A stretch of DNA of 64,000 bases from Clostridium intestinale DSM 6191 (lineage in GTDB: Bacteria > Bacillota > Clostridia > Clostridiales > Clostridiaceae): assembly GCF_900130055.1 (NCBI RefSeq), contig NZ_FQXU01000006.1, positions 188,787-252,786 on the forward strand, in the 5' to 3' direction. The notes beneath the pieces are model-generated. The model was not told where the DNA came from. It did not search any database and worked only from the letters and a program-made list of their open reading frames with translations. Position 1 is the stretch's first letter. Every line of letters starts with the position of its first letter. Below are positions 11,191-20,030 of the stretch, piece after piece. A program made the position numbers and the translations under genes.

Positions 11191-12609
11191 ATGAGAAAAA
11201 CAAAAATAATATGTACAATTGGACCGGCTAGTGATAGCGATGAAATTTTATCAAAAATTATAGAAGCAGGAATGAATGCATCTAGACACAACTTTTCACA
11301 TGGTGATCATGCAGAGCATGCAACAAGAATAAACAAAGTAAAAGAATTAGCTAAAAAATATAATAGAGAAATAGCAGTTCTTTTAGATACAAAAGGACCA
11401 GAAATAAGAACCGGAAAATTTGAACCAAGTAAGGTTGAATTAACTGTTGGAACAGATTTCACAATATATCCAGGTGGAGATGTTGTTGGAGATACTACAA
11501 AATGTTCTGTAACTTATACAGGTTTAGCTAAAGATGTTAAAGCTGGCGATACTATATTAATAGATGATGGTTTAGTTGGATTAGAAGTTAAATCAGTTGA
11601 AGAAGGTAAAGTAAACTGTGTTGTTAAAAATACAGGAATGGTTGGAACTCATAAAGGTGTTAATGTACCAGGAGTAGCAATTAAATTACCAGCTATGACT
11701 GAAAAAGATGAATCCGATCTTAAATTTGGTTGTGAAATAGGTGTTAACATGGTAGCTGCTTCATTTATAAGAAAAGCAGAAGATGTTATAGCTATTAGAA
11801 AAATATTAGAAGAAAATGGCGGAAGTCATATAGATATATATTCTAAGATAGAAAACCAAGAAGGTGTTGACAATATAGATGAAATCATAGCTGTTTCTGA
11901 TGGAATAATGGTAGCTAGAGGGGATCTAGGAGTAGAAATTCCAATAGAAAAAGTTCCAGCTGTGCAAAAAATGATTATAGATAAATGTAATGCTGCTTGT
12001 AAACCAGTTATTACTGCTACTCAAATGTTAGATTCTATGATAAGAAACCCAAGACCAACTAGAGCAGAGGTTTCAGACGTAGCTAATGCTATATTAGATG
12101 GTACAGATGCTATAATGCTTTCAGGTGAATCTGCAAATGGAAGCTGGCCAGTAGAATCAGTTGAAACTATGGCTAAAATAGCTAAAGAAACTGAAAATCA
12201 ATTAAGTTATGAATTAGCAGTATCTAGCGCTAAAAGACATATACCAGCAATTGGTGGAGTTATTTCAAGAGCTGCATGTAATGCTGCATATGAATTAAAA
12301 GCGAGTTCAATAATATCATCAACTCAATCAGGGGCAACTGCAAAGAGAATATCTCAATGTAGACCAGATTGTGCAATTATTGCAGTAACTCCAGACGAGA
12401 AAGTTGCAAAGAAATTAGCTTTAAGTTGGGGAGTATATCCAATAGTAGCTGAAAGAGTTAATTCAACAGATGAAATGATGGAAAAAACTGTTGATATAGC
12501 TAAAACAACTAAATATGTTAAGTCAGGTGATACAGTAGTAATAGTTGCTGGAGTTCCCGTTGAAAAAGTTGGAGCTACTAACATGATGAAAATAAGCATA
12601 GTAGAATAA
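11191..12609 (+). CDS. pyk: Pyruvate kinase (short form, no extra C-terminal domain)
   Basis: Converts phosphoenolpyruvate and ADP to pyruvate and ATP. MRKTKIICTIGPAS begins the TIM barrel, the B domain follows LLDTKGPEIRTG, and the active-site region reads IYSKIENQEGV and MVARGDLGVEIP. ATQMLDSMIRNPRPTRAEVSDVANAILDGTDA... carries the family signature. At 472 aa it lacks the extra C-terminal PEP-utilizer domain found in many Bacillus enzymes. The start at 11191 has AAGGAG 8 bases upstream; the in-frame GTG at 11182 overlaps that site and is rejected. It ends the pfkA-pyk operon at a strong terminator. Confidence 0.96.
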   Translation: MRKTKIICTIGPASDSDEILSKIIEAGMNASRHNFSHGDHAEHATRINKVKELAKKYNREIAVLLDTKGPEIRTGKFEPSKVELTVGTDFTIYPGGDVVGDTTKCSVTYTGLAKDVKAGDTILIDDGLVGLEVKSVEEGKVNCVVKNTGMVGTHKGVNVPGVAIKLPAMTEKDESDLKFGCEIGVNMVAASFIRKAEDVIAIRKILEENGGSHIDIYSKIENQEGVDNIDEIIAVSDGIMVARGDLGVEIPIEKVPAVQKMIIDKCNAACKPVITATQMLDSMIRNPRPTRAEVSDVANAILDGTDAIMLSGESANGSWPVESVETMAKIAKETENQLSYELAVSSAKRHIPAIGGVISRAACNAAYELKASSIISSTQSGATAKRISQCRPDCAIIAVTPDEKVAKKLALSWGVYPIVAERVNSTDEMMEKTVDIAKTTKYVKSGDTVVIVAGVPVEKVGATNMMKISIVE

Positions 12610-12612
12610 TAC

Positions 12613-12661
12613 ATAAAACTGTCTAAGATGATAAGTATCTTTAGACAGTTTTATTTTTTTT
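12613..12661 (+). terminator. Intrinsic terminator after pyk
   Basis: AAAACTGTCTAAGAT and ATCTTTAGACAGTTTT form a long stem that ends in eight or more T residues. Confidence 0.9.
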
Positions 12662-12763
12662 ATGAATAAGTTAAGAATTTGTTTAGATTTACTTAAGGTG
12701 CTTTTAATCTTATGGGTTTATAATAAAATTAATATAAGAAATAACTTAGGGGGTATTTTTATT

Positions 12764-13867
12764 ATGAATCTTGTAAAAAAGGTATTGATAGTAACTGCAT
12801 CAACAGGACAAGGTCATAATTCAGTAGCAGATTCATTAAAAAAAGAGCTTGAAAAACAAAGCTACGAAGTTAAATGTATAGAACCTATAAAAGAGACTGG
12901 AGAAGTTTTAGATAAATTGGTATCAGGAGGATACGAAATTCTTGCAACTAAAGTACCTAGTTTATTTGGAATGTTATATAAAGCAAGCAATCACAAATTA
13001 ACCAGTAATAGTATAGGTGGAATATTAGGGAAATCTATAAAGGATAGTACTTATGAAATTATAAAAGAATATAAACCTAATATAATAATATCTACTCATC
13101 CATTATTGGTTAAAGTTATAGCAAATCTAAAAAAAGAAAATAAAATTAATATTCCATTTATATCTATAGTTACCGATTATAAAGCTCATAGTACTTATGT
13201 GGACAAAAGTGTGGATGCCTATATAGTAGGAAGTGAATACACGAAAGAAAGTCTTATAGAAAAGGGAATAGATAAAGGAAGAATATATAGCTATGGAATT
13301 CCTGTAAAGAGAGATTTTATGAATTTCACTAATAGTATAAGTAGAGAAAAAGAATTTACTATATTACTAATGGGTGGGAGTATGGGACTAAAATCTATGA
13401 AAAAAGCTTTATTTGAGCTAATGAATTTAGATATTCCTTTAAAAATAATAACTGTATGTGGAAATAATGAAATTTTAAAAAGAGAACTTGAAGAGAACTA
13501 TAAAACAGTACCAATAAGTAAAGAGTTAATAATTTTAGGGTTTACAACAAATGTATCTCAGTTAATGGATAGAGCAAGTTTGATTATAACAAAACCAGGT
13601 GGTTTAACTGTAACTGAGGCATTAGTTAAGAGGCTTCCAATTATAATACCTTATTACATACCAGGACAAGAAGAAGAGAATGTTAGATTTTTAGTTAATG
13701 AAAAGGCTGCTATATATGCAGAAGGAGATAATTTAAATAATATAATTAAAAGATTATTTAATGATCCTAAAGAACTAAAAAATATGGTAAATAATATAGA
13801 TAAAATAGTTAAGGAGATTTCACTAGATAATACACTTAATTTAGTTACATCAATAATTGCAAGCTAG
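12764..13867 (+). CDS. MGDG-synthase-like / processive diacylglycerol glycosyltransferase family protein
   Basis: GT28-type glycosyltransferase of the MGDG synthase/UgtP family, which transfers sugar from UDP-hexose to diacylglycerol at the inner membrane face. The N-terminal domain starts VLIVTASTGQGHNSVA, the family's HN-containing loop (usually G-x-G-H). The C-terminal nucleotide-sugar-binding domain includes ILLMGGSMGLKSM and TKPGGLTVTEALVK. I start at 12764, where AGGGGG lies 10 bases upstream; in-frame sequence back to 12662 starts inside the pyk terminator. The 367-aa length fits. Donor and product are not resolved. It is monocistronic. Confidence 0.85.
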   Translation: MNLVKKVLIVTASTGQGHNSVADSLKKELEKQSYEVKCIEPIKETGEVLDKLVSGGYEILATKVPSLFGMLYKASNHKLTSNSIGGILGKSIKDSTYEIIKEYKPNIIISTHPLLVKVIANLKKENKINIPFISIVTDYKAHSTYVDKSVDAYIVGSEYTKESLIEKGIDKGRIYSYGIPVKRDFMNFTNSISREKEFTILLMGGSMGLKSMKKALFELMNLDIPLKIITVCGNNEILKRELEENYKTVPISKELIILGFTTNVSQLMDRASLIITKPGGLTVTEALVKRLPIIIPYYIPGQEEENVRFLVNEKAAIYAEGDNLNNIIKRLFNDPKELKNMVNNIDKIVKEISLDNTLNLVTSIIAS

Positions 13868-13879
13868 TTTCTTAAAAAA

Positions 13880-13928
13880 GGACTTTGCATTAGCATTTAA
13901 GAATTGCTGATGCGAAGTCCACTTTTTT
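13880..13928. terminator. Bidirectional terminator between convergent genes
   Basis: GGACTTTGCATTAGCA (13880-13895) pairs with TGCTGATGCGAAGTCC (13905-13920) with mismatches, with A-rich and T-rich flanks on both sides. It can serve the glycosyltransferase (+) and the HTH-PBP regulator (-). Confidence 0.85.
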
Positions 13929-14871
13929 AATTTATTATTTTACCAGTTTCAGTTATATCATATCCACCAAGACCTTGAAGCTCTAATTTAAACTCATCAG
14001 AATTTAAAATCTCCATTAAGATATCAAAATAAGGCATAGTAGAATTTTGTTTTTTTATAACTATTTCATAGCGTTCTTTTTTCATTGGTATAAATTCTAT
14101 ACCTTGAACTTGCAGGCTTGTTTTTTCAGTGCCTATTCCTAAGTCTGCATCACCACGAGAAATAGCGCTTGCAACGGCTAGATGAGATGTACATTCTTTA
14201 GCATATCCATTTATTTTTTCAGGATCAATATTATGTAAGCGTAGATGCTCATCTAATAATATCCTTGCACCGCTGCCTTTTTCTCTATTAACTATGGAGA
14301 TGTTCTTTTTATCTAAATCTAACCAGGATTTAATATTTTTAGGATTTCCTTTATTAACATAGAATCCTATATTTCTGCAAGCTAAATGTACAGTTATGGT
14401 TGGTATTCCAGGAACTAATCTTTTTATATAAGGAATATTATAGCTATCAGTATCTCCATCCCAAAGATGAGTTGTTGCTATATGAACCTTATCTTGGTAT
14501 AAGGAATACAAAGCATTGTATGATCCCATATAAGATCTAAGTATTTGAATGCCCTTGGGATGGTATTCAATATGTCTACACAAAATATCTAAAGCTACAT
14601 CTTGACCACATAAAATAACTCCTGTATTTGGAATGGGAGGATTTATTTTAGCATTTTCAATATTTACACTACTTATTTCACTAAATATTGATTTTTTATT
14701 GTCTCTGGAATTGTTTTTATATTCTTCCACATCTATAAAATCTACTCTGAATTTTCTTCCAACTCGATAAGCTTTAAGTTCACCTCTTTTTATTAGTTCA
14801 TACACAGTATTTTTTGCTATCTTTAAAATATCTGCTACCTCTTGAGGTGTTAAGGATTTATCTTGAGTCAT
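13927..14871 (-). CDS. HTH (excisionase/MerR-like) fused to periplasmic-binding-type sensor domain; candidate molybdate/tungstate-responsive regulator
   Basis: Residues 7-52 form an excisionase-type helix-turn-helix (LTPQEVADILKIAKNTVYEL then RRG-like wing ELKAYRVGRKFRVD). From about residue 80 a PBP-like domain (PF12727 type) follows, with GSYNALYSLYQDKVHIATTHLWDGDT, REKGSGARILLDEHL and SAISRGDADLGIGTE, the fold of oxyanion-binding proteins. In many anaerobes this architecture sits beside molybdate or tungstate transporters, hence the ligand guess. It has no signal peptide, so it is cytoplasmic. It is divergent from nifH across 511 bp, so a link of metal supply to nitrogenase expression is plausible. 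It is not ModE by sequence. No transporter is nearby to confirm the ligand. Confidence 0.8.
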   Translation of the reverse strand: MTQDKSLTPQEVADILKIAKNTVYELIKRGELKAYRVGRKFRVDFIDVEEYKNNSRDNKKSIFSEISSVNIENAKINPPIPNTGVILCGQDVALDILCRHIEYHPKGIQILRSYMGSYNALYSLYQDKVHIATTHLWDGDTDSYNIPYIKRLVPGIPTITVHLACRNIGFYVNKGNPKNIKSWLDLDKKNISIVNREKGSGARILLDEHLRLHNIDPEKINGYAKECTSHLAVASAISRGDADLGIGTEKTSLQVQGIEFIPMKKERYEIVIKKQNSTMPYFDILMEILNSDEFKLELQGLGGYDITETGKIIN

Positions 14872-14906
14872 AATTAAATCTCCTTTCGAATAAGGAATAT
14901 AAGTAA

Positions 14907-14934
14907 ATTATAGCATAGAAGAAATATTAATCAA
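14907..14934 (-). promoter_or_regulatory. Sigma-A promoter of the HTH-PBP regulator
   Basis: On the reverse strand TTGATT (14934-14929), a 16-bp spacer and TATAAT (14912-14907) precede the AAAGGAG ribosome binding site and the start at 14871. Confidence 0.65.
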
Positions 14935-15025
14935 TTTTACGAATGAAATATAAAAAAAATAAAAAAAGTTTTATAATATCAAAAACATTTACATTGGCAG
15001 TATCATTATAATTCGTGAAATGATA
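14934..15025. promoter_or_regulatory. Oppositely oriented ATTCGTRAAAT elements and TATCATT/AATGATA inverted repeat
   Basis: ATTTTACGAAT (14934-14944) and ATTCGTGAAAT (15011-15021) are near-identical elements in opposite orientation between the divergent promoters. The second lies inside a TATCATT (15001-15007) / AATGATA (15019-15025) inverted repeat. These are candidate operator halves for the adjacent HTH-PBP regulator; this is inference only. Confidence 0.35.
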
Positions 15026-15069
15026 ATAGGTTTCAATTAGAATAATAGTAAAAAACTTCATTTTTCCTA

Positions 15070-15098
15070 TTGTAAAGCAAAAAAATATATGATAATAT
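15070..15098 (+). promoter_or_regulatory. Candidate promoter of the nifH leader
   Basis: TTGTAA, 17 bp, TAATAT. An alternative is TTGATA (15149-15154) with TGATAT (15171-15176). Either places the hairpin/terminator leader downstream of the start point. The choice is uncertain. Confidence 0.35.
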
Positions 15099-15206
15099 TA
15101 AGAACATAAATTACAAGTAAACAAACTAATAAAAAATTATGTGTATAGTTGATAAAATTTCATTTAAATATGATATTTTTATGAAATTTAAATTATGTTT
15201 TATATT

Positions 15207-15245
15207 GGACAAAGAAGTCTGTTAACTAAGCGGGCAAAGAAGTCT
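15207..15245 (+). ncRNA. Tandem hexaloop hairpins of ANTAR-target type in the nifH leader
   Basis: Two copies of GGRCAAAGAAGTCT, 25 nt apart, each fold as a 4-bp stem closing the hexaloop AAAGAA. P1 has stem 15207-15210/15217-15220 and loop 15211-15216. P2 has stem 15232-15235/15242-15245 and loop 15236-15241. In known ANTAR RNA targets (EutV, NasR type) paired hairpins carry hexaloops with A at position 1 and G at position 4, and the second hairpin overlaps a terminator. Both loops meet this rule and P2 overlaps the terminator that follows. No ANTAR gene is in the window. The fold is drawn by eye; the stems are short and contain G-U pairs. Confidence 0.7.
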
Positions 15246-15294
15246 AGAAATTTAGGTTATTTATGAATTATCTAAATTATGGACTTCTTTTTTT
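15236..15294 (+). terminator. Conditional terminator upstream of nifH
   Basis: AAAGAAGTC (15236-15244) pairs with GACTTCTTT (15282-15290). After a small internal loop AATTTAG (15249-15255) pairs with CTAAATT (15272-15278), and a run of seven T residues follows (15288-15294). It lies about 90 bp before nifH with no gene in front, so it acts as an attenuator. Its 5' arm is the P2 hairpin loop and stem. Confidence 0.85.
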
Positions 15295-15295
15295 A

Positions 15296-15352
15296 TTATC
15301 TAAAATTAAGTATAAATCTTATCTAAAACTCAGTTTTAGATAAGTTTATAAT
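15296..15352 (+). promoter_or_regulatory. TTATCTAAAA repeats, 11-bp palindrome and TATAAT in front of nifH
   Basis: TTATCTAAAA occurs at 15296-15305 and 15319-15328, and inverted at 15334-15343. The last two form a perfect CTTATCTAAAA-N5-TTTTAGATAAG palindrome (15318-15344). A consensus TATAAT follows at 15347-15352 without an obvious -35. It could be an operator over a second nifH promoter or a 5' stabilising hairpin of the processed nifH mRNA. Confidence 0.45.
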
Positions 15353-15367
15353 AAATATTCAGTTTGA

Positions 15368-16204
<837 letters not shown>

Positions 16205-16247
16205 GAAAATAATAAAGAACATATGTGAATAAGAGGAGAGAATTGTT

Positions 16248-16577
16248 ATGTTAATGGTTCGTGCTATTATAAGACCTGAAAAAGTAGGAACAGTACTATC
16301 AGAACTTTTATCAGCTGGATTTCCAGAAGTGACTAAAATGGATGTATTTGGACGTGGAAAGCAAAAAGGAATTAAAGTTGGAGATATATATTATGATGAA
16401 TTACCAAAAGAAATGATCCTAGTAGTAGTAAAAAATGAAGAAGATAAAGATGATGTTATAAGAATAATAATGAGAACTGCAAGAACAGGAATAAAAGGAG
16501 CTTTTGGTGATGGGAAAATATTTGTGTCTCCAGTAGAAACGGCGTATACCATAAGTAGTGGAAAAGAAGTCTTATAA
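16248..16577 (+). CDS. nifI1: Nitrogenase-specific PII protein NifI1
   Basis: PII-family signal protein of the NifI1 subfamily. With NifI2 it inhibits nitrogenase when ammonium is present, an effect relieved by 2-oxoglutarate in methanogens. The sequence opens MLMVRAIIRPEKVGTVLSEL, the T-loop region holds GRGKQKGI and YYDELPKE, and the B-loop TGIKGAFGDGKIFVSPVE is intact. The position between nifH and nifD is typical for archaea and clostridia. GAGGAG precedes the ATG. The 109-aa length is normal. Confidence 0.95.
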   Translation: MLMVRAIIRPEKVGTVLSELLSAGFPEVTKMDVFGRGKQKGIKVGDIYYDELPKEMILVVVKNEEDKDDVIRIIMRTARTGIKGAFGDGKIFVSPVETAYTISSGKEVL

Positions 16578-16594
16578 AAGTTGAGGTGCTATAA

Positions 16595-16978
16595 ATGAAA
16601 GAAATAATAGGAATTATTCGTTCGAATAAAGTAAATATAACAAAAGAATCTCTCGCAGAGGCTGGATTCCCCTCATTTACTTGTAGAAAAGTTTTAGGGA
16701 GAGGGAAAAAATCATTAAATATGGCTTTAATTGAAGATTTAGTTCTTGATGAAAACATACCTGCCTCACCTGTAGCTGAAAATATATCAGAGCTTGGAAG
16801 ACTTATACCTAAAAGATTATTCACATTAGTAGTTAAAGATGAAGATGTAAAAAAAATTATAGATATAATTATAAAGGTTAACTCCACAGGAAATCCGGGA
16901 GATGGAAAAATATTTGTTTTACCAGTTAATGAAGTATATAGAGTAAGAGACAATAAGTCTGGAGAAATAGTTATATAA
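16595..16978 (+). CDS. nifI2: Nitrogenase-specific PII protein NifI2
   Basis: Second nitrogenase PII homologue, longer than NifI1 (127 aa). It has MKEIIGIIRSNKVNITKESL at the start, a T-loop with LGRGKKSL and a long insertion (LIPKRLFTLVVKDEDV), and a B-loop STGNPGDGKIFVLPV. It is thought to form a hetero-oligomer with NifI1 that binds the MoFe protein. It begins 17 bp after nifI1 and ends 23 bp before nifD, so the three are co-transcribed. Confidence 0.95.
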   Translation: MKEIIGIIRSNKVNITKESLAEAGFPSFTCRKVLGRGKKSLNMALIEDLVLDENIPASPVAENISELGRLIPKRLFTLVVKDEDVKKIIDIIIKVNSTGNPGDGKIFVLPVNEVYRVRDNKSGEIVI

Positions 16979-17001
16979 AAGTAAATTTGGAGGTGAATTT
17001 A

Positions 17002-18585
17002 ATGAGTACTATAGATAAAGTTTTGGATGGTTATAGTGCCAAAGTATTTAAAAATAGAAAAGCTCATATAGGAGAAATATCTGAAGAAGCACCAGAGTTA
17101 ACTTCGAATGTAAGAACAATACCAGGAATAATGACAAACAGAGGATGTTGTTATGCAGGTTGTAAAGGGGTTGTACTTGGACCTTTAAAAGATGTTGCAG
17201 TAATTACACATGGTCCAATAGGTTGTGGTTTCTATACATGGGGAACAAGAAGGCATAAAGGAAAAAGTGATGAAAACACACAAAACTTTTTAGAATATTG
17301 TTTCTCTACAGATATGCAAGAAGGCGATATAGTATTTGGAGGAGAAAAGAAACTTAAACAAGCTATCAAAGAAGTAGTTGAGTTATTTAGCCCAAAATCA
17401 ATAATGATTTGTTCTACTTGTCCAGTTGGATTAATTGGAGATGATATTCATGCAGTAGCAAAAGAGGCTGAAGCATTATATGGAATTAAAGTTCTAGCAT
17501 TTTCTTGTGAAGGATATAAAGGGGTATCTCAATCAGCAGGTCACCACATAGCTAACAATGGTCTTATGAAAAATGTTATAGGAACAGGAAGTTATGTACC
17601 TAAAAAATTCTCCATAAACTTATTAGGTGAATATAATATCGGTGGAGATGGTTGGGAAATCAGCAGAGTATTAAAGAAAATCGGTTATGATATTGTATCA
17701 GTAATGACTGGTGATGGAAGTTACGAAGAACTTAAAAGTGCACACACAGCAGATTTAAATATAATCCAATGTCATAGATCAATAAATTATATTGGTGAAA
17801 TGATGAAAACTAAATATGGTACTGACTGGCTAAAAGTTAATTTTGTAGGTGTTGATGGTACTATAGAATCATTAAGATCAATTGCTAAGTATTTTGGAGA
17901 TGAAGATCTTATAGAAAGAACAGAAGAAATAATTGCAGAAGAACTTCAAGATATCGAAGAATACATGGAATTATACAAAAATAAATTAACTGGAAAAACA
18001 GCAGCATTATTTGTTGGAGGATCTAGATCTCACCATTATCAAAACCTATTAGAAAGTTTAGGTATGAAGACTTTATTGGCAGGTTATGAATTTGCTCATA
18101 GAGATGACTACGAAGGAAGCGAAGTAGTACCATTTATGAAAGTTGATGCAGATTCTAAAAATATAGAAGAATTAAAATTAGAAAAAGATCCAGAAAAATT
18201 CAGATTAGTTATTCCAGAAGAAAGATATGCTCAATTAAAAGATGAAATAGCATTAAACTACTACGGTGGTATGGAAAAAAGCATGGATAAGGGAGCAATA
18301 GTTGTTGATGATTTAAATCATTATGAAACAGAAGAGTTCTTAAAGTTATTAAAGCCAGACATATTCTTCTCAGGAATAAAGGATAAATTTGTAGCTCAAA
18401 AAGGTGGAGTTTTATCAAGACAATTACACTCATATGACTATAGTGGACCATATGCAGGATTTAAAGGAGCTGTAAACTTTGCAAGGGACGTTACTATGGG
18501 AATATATACTCCAGCTTGGAACTATACAGTAGCTCCTTGGAAAAAGGAACCTATATTAGAAGGAACATTAGGAGGTGTGGTATAA
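17002..18585 (+). CDS. nifD: Nitrogenase molybdenum-iron protein alpha chain (clostridial long form)
   Basis: Alpha subunit of dinitrogenase, site of N2 reduction on FeMo-co. P-cluster cysteine Cys75 is in HGPIGCGFYTWG and Cys140 is in STCPVG. The FeMo-co ligands are Cys257 (IIQCHRSINYI) and His476 (LHSYDYSGPYAG). At 527 aa it has the insertion of about 50 residues known from C. pasteurianum NifD (residues around 385-440 here). The start at 17002 has GGAGGTG 6 bases upstream; an in-frame start at 16987 would include that site. The sequence matches Mo-type NifD and not AnfD or VnfD. Its stop overlaps the nifK start by one base. Confidence 0.98.
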   Translation: MSTIDKVLDGYSAKVFKNRKAHIGEISEEAPELTSNVRTIPGIMTNRGCCYAGCKGVVLGPLKDVAVITHGPIGCGFYTWGTRRHKGKSDENTQNFLEYCFSTDMQEGDIVFGGEKKLKQAIKEVVELFSPKSIMICSTCPVGLIGDDIHAVAKEAEALYGIKVLAFSCEGYKGVSQSAGHHIANNGLMKNVIGTGSYVPKKFSINLLGEYNIGGDGWEISRVLKKIGYDIVSVMTGDGSYEELKSAHTADLNIIQCHRSINYIGEMMKTKYGTDWLKVNFVGVDGTIESLRSIAKYFGDEDLIERTEEIIAEELQDIEEYMELYKNKLTGKTAALFVGGSRSHHYQNLLESLGMKTLLAGYEFAHRDDYEGSEVVPFMKVDADSKNIEELKLEKDPEKFRLVIPEERYAQLKDEIALNYYGGMEKSMDKGAIVVDDLNHYETEEFLKLLKPDIFFSGIKDKFVAQKGGVLSRQLHSYDYSGPYAGFKGAVNFARDVTMGIYTPAWNYTVAPWKKEPILEGTLGGVV

Positions 18586-19949
18586 TGTTAGATTTAACAC
18601 CAAAAGAAGTAAAAGAGAGAAAAGCCCTAAAAATAAATCCAGCTAAAACTTGTCAGCCAGTTGGCGCAATGTACGCAGCATTAGGTGTTCATAAATGCAT
18701 GCCACACAGCCATGGATCTCAAGGATGTTGTTCATTCCATAGAATGTACTTAACAAGACATTTTAAGGAACCAGCTATAGCTTCAACATCATCATTTACT
18801 GAAGGATCATCAGTATTTGGTGGAGGAAGCAATCTTAGAACTGCTGCTAAAAATTTATTTGAAATATATGATCCAGAAATAATTGCAGTTCATACTACTT
18901 GTTTATCAGAGACAATAGGTGATGACTTAAACTCAATTATAACTTCAATTAATATTCCAGAAGGAAAATACATGGTTCATACCAATACACCAAGTTATGT
19001 AGGATCACATGTAACAGGATTTTCTAATATGGTTTCAGGATTTATCAAATATCTTGCAACCTCAACTGGAACTTCCAATGGAAAATTAAATGTAATTCCT
19101 GGTTTCACAAATCCAGGAGATATGAGAGAAATGAAACGTCTTATGAAAGACTTTGGAATAGACTTCACAATGCTTCCAGATACAAGCGGAGTTTTAGATG
19201 CTCCTATGACTGGAACATATGAAATGTATCCTAAAGGCGGTACTAAGATAGAAGATATAAAGGCAATGGGAGACAGTGAATTAACACTTGCTCTAGGAAG
19301 TTTTGCTTCTGAGTTAGGAGCTACAGATTTAGAGAAGAAATGTAATGTACCATATAAAACATTACTTTTACCAATAGGAATTGGAGCTACAGATGATTTT
19401 ATAATGGAATTATCTAAGTTCTCTAAAGGAGAAGTTTCAGAAGATTTAGAAGATGAAAGAGGACAACTAGTTGATACAGTAGTTGATTCACATCAATATG
19501 TATATGGTAAAAAAGTTGCTATATATGGAGATCCTGATACTGTACTTGGACTAACTAAGTTTGTATTAGAATTAGGAATGATTCCTAAATACGTTATAAC
19601 AGGTACTCCAGGAATAGCTTTTGAAAAGTCTGCTAAAGCTCTATTTGAAGAGTTTGGAGTAGAAGGATGTGTAGCAAAAGCTGCTAGCGATCTTTTTGAA
19701 TTACATCAATGGATTAAAAATGAAGGTGTAGATTTATTAATAGGTGGAACTCATGGAAAATACATAGCAAGAGCTGAGGATATTCCATTCGTAAGAGCAG
19801 GGTTCCCAATTATTGATAGATATGTTCATTCATATATGCCAATAGTAGGATATAGAGGAGCTATGAGAGTTCTAGAATTAATTCTTACTGCATTAATGGA
19901 TAGAATAGATAGAGATTGTGAAGATGAAGATTTTGAAATGGTAATGTAA
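18585..19949 (+). CDS. nifK: Nitrogenase molybdenum-iron protein beta chain (short clostridial form)
   Basis: Beta subunit of dinitrogenase, sharing the P-cluster. Key segments are CQPVGAMYAALGVHKCMPHSHGSQGCC, TSSFTEGSSVFGGG and TTCLSETIGDDL. At 454 aa it lacks the roughly 50-residue N-terminal extension of proteobacterial NifK, as in C. pasteurianum; this matches the extra length in NifD. I chose the ATG at 18585: GGAGGTG lies just upstream and it overlaps the nifD stop. A strong hairpin follows, separating nifHDK from the cofactor genes. Confidence 0.98.
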   Translation: MLDLTPKEVKERKALKINPAKTCQPVGAMYAALGVHKCMPHSHGSQGCCSFHRMYLTRHFKEPAIASTSSFTEGSSVFGGGSNLRTAAKNLFEIYDPEIIAVHTTCLSETIGDDLNSIITSINIPEGKYMVHTNTPSYVGSHVTGFSNMVSGFIKYLATSTGTSNGKLNVIPGFTNPGDMREMKRLMKDFGIDFTMLPDTSGVLDAPMTGTYEMYPKGGTKIEDIKAMGDSELTLALGSFASELGATDLEKKCNVPYKTLLLPIGIGATDDFIMELSKFSKGEVSEDLEDERGQLVDTVVDSHQYVYGKKVAIYGDPDTVLGLTKFVLELGMIPKYVITGTPGIAFEKSAKALFEEFGVEGCVAKAASDLFELHQWIKNEGVDLLIGGTHGKYIARAEDIPFVRAGFPIIDRYVHSYMPIVGYRGAMRVLELILTALMDRIDRDCEDEDFEMVM

Positions 19950-19960
19950 TTTATTTTTTA

Positions 19961-20006
19961 AAAAGGATTTTCAAGGGAGGAAATCTTCCCTTGGAAGTCC
20001 TTTTTT
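19961..20006 (+). terminator. Intercistronic terminator between nifK and nifE
   Basis: AAAAGGATTTTCAAGGGA (19961-19978) pairs with TCCCTTGGAAGTCCTTTT (19987-20004), then T residues. No promoter is evident before nifE 25 bp later. It likely acts as a partial terminator that lowers expression of nifE onward relative to nifHDK, or as a 3' stability element. Confidence 0.75.
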
Positions 20007-20030
20007 ACTTTATAAGGAAGGTGATTTATT

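Noticed and set aside
16456-16953. Reverse-strand open frame over nifI1-nifI2
   Set aside because: Both PII genes are certain; the reverse frame has no recognisable protein features.
17002-18585. Alternative (vanadium or iron-only) nitrogenase
   Set aside because: No vnfG/anfG gene is present and the NifD insertion and ligand motifs match the Mo-type C. pasteurianum enzyme.
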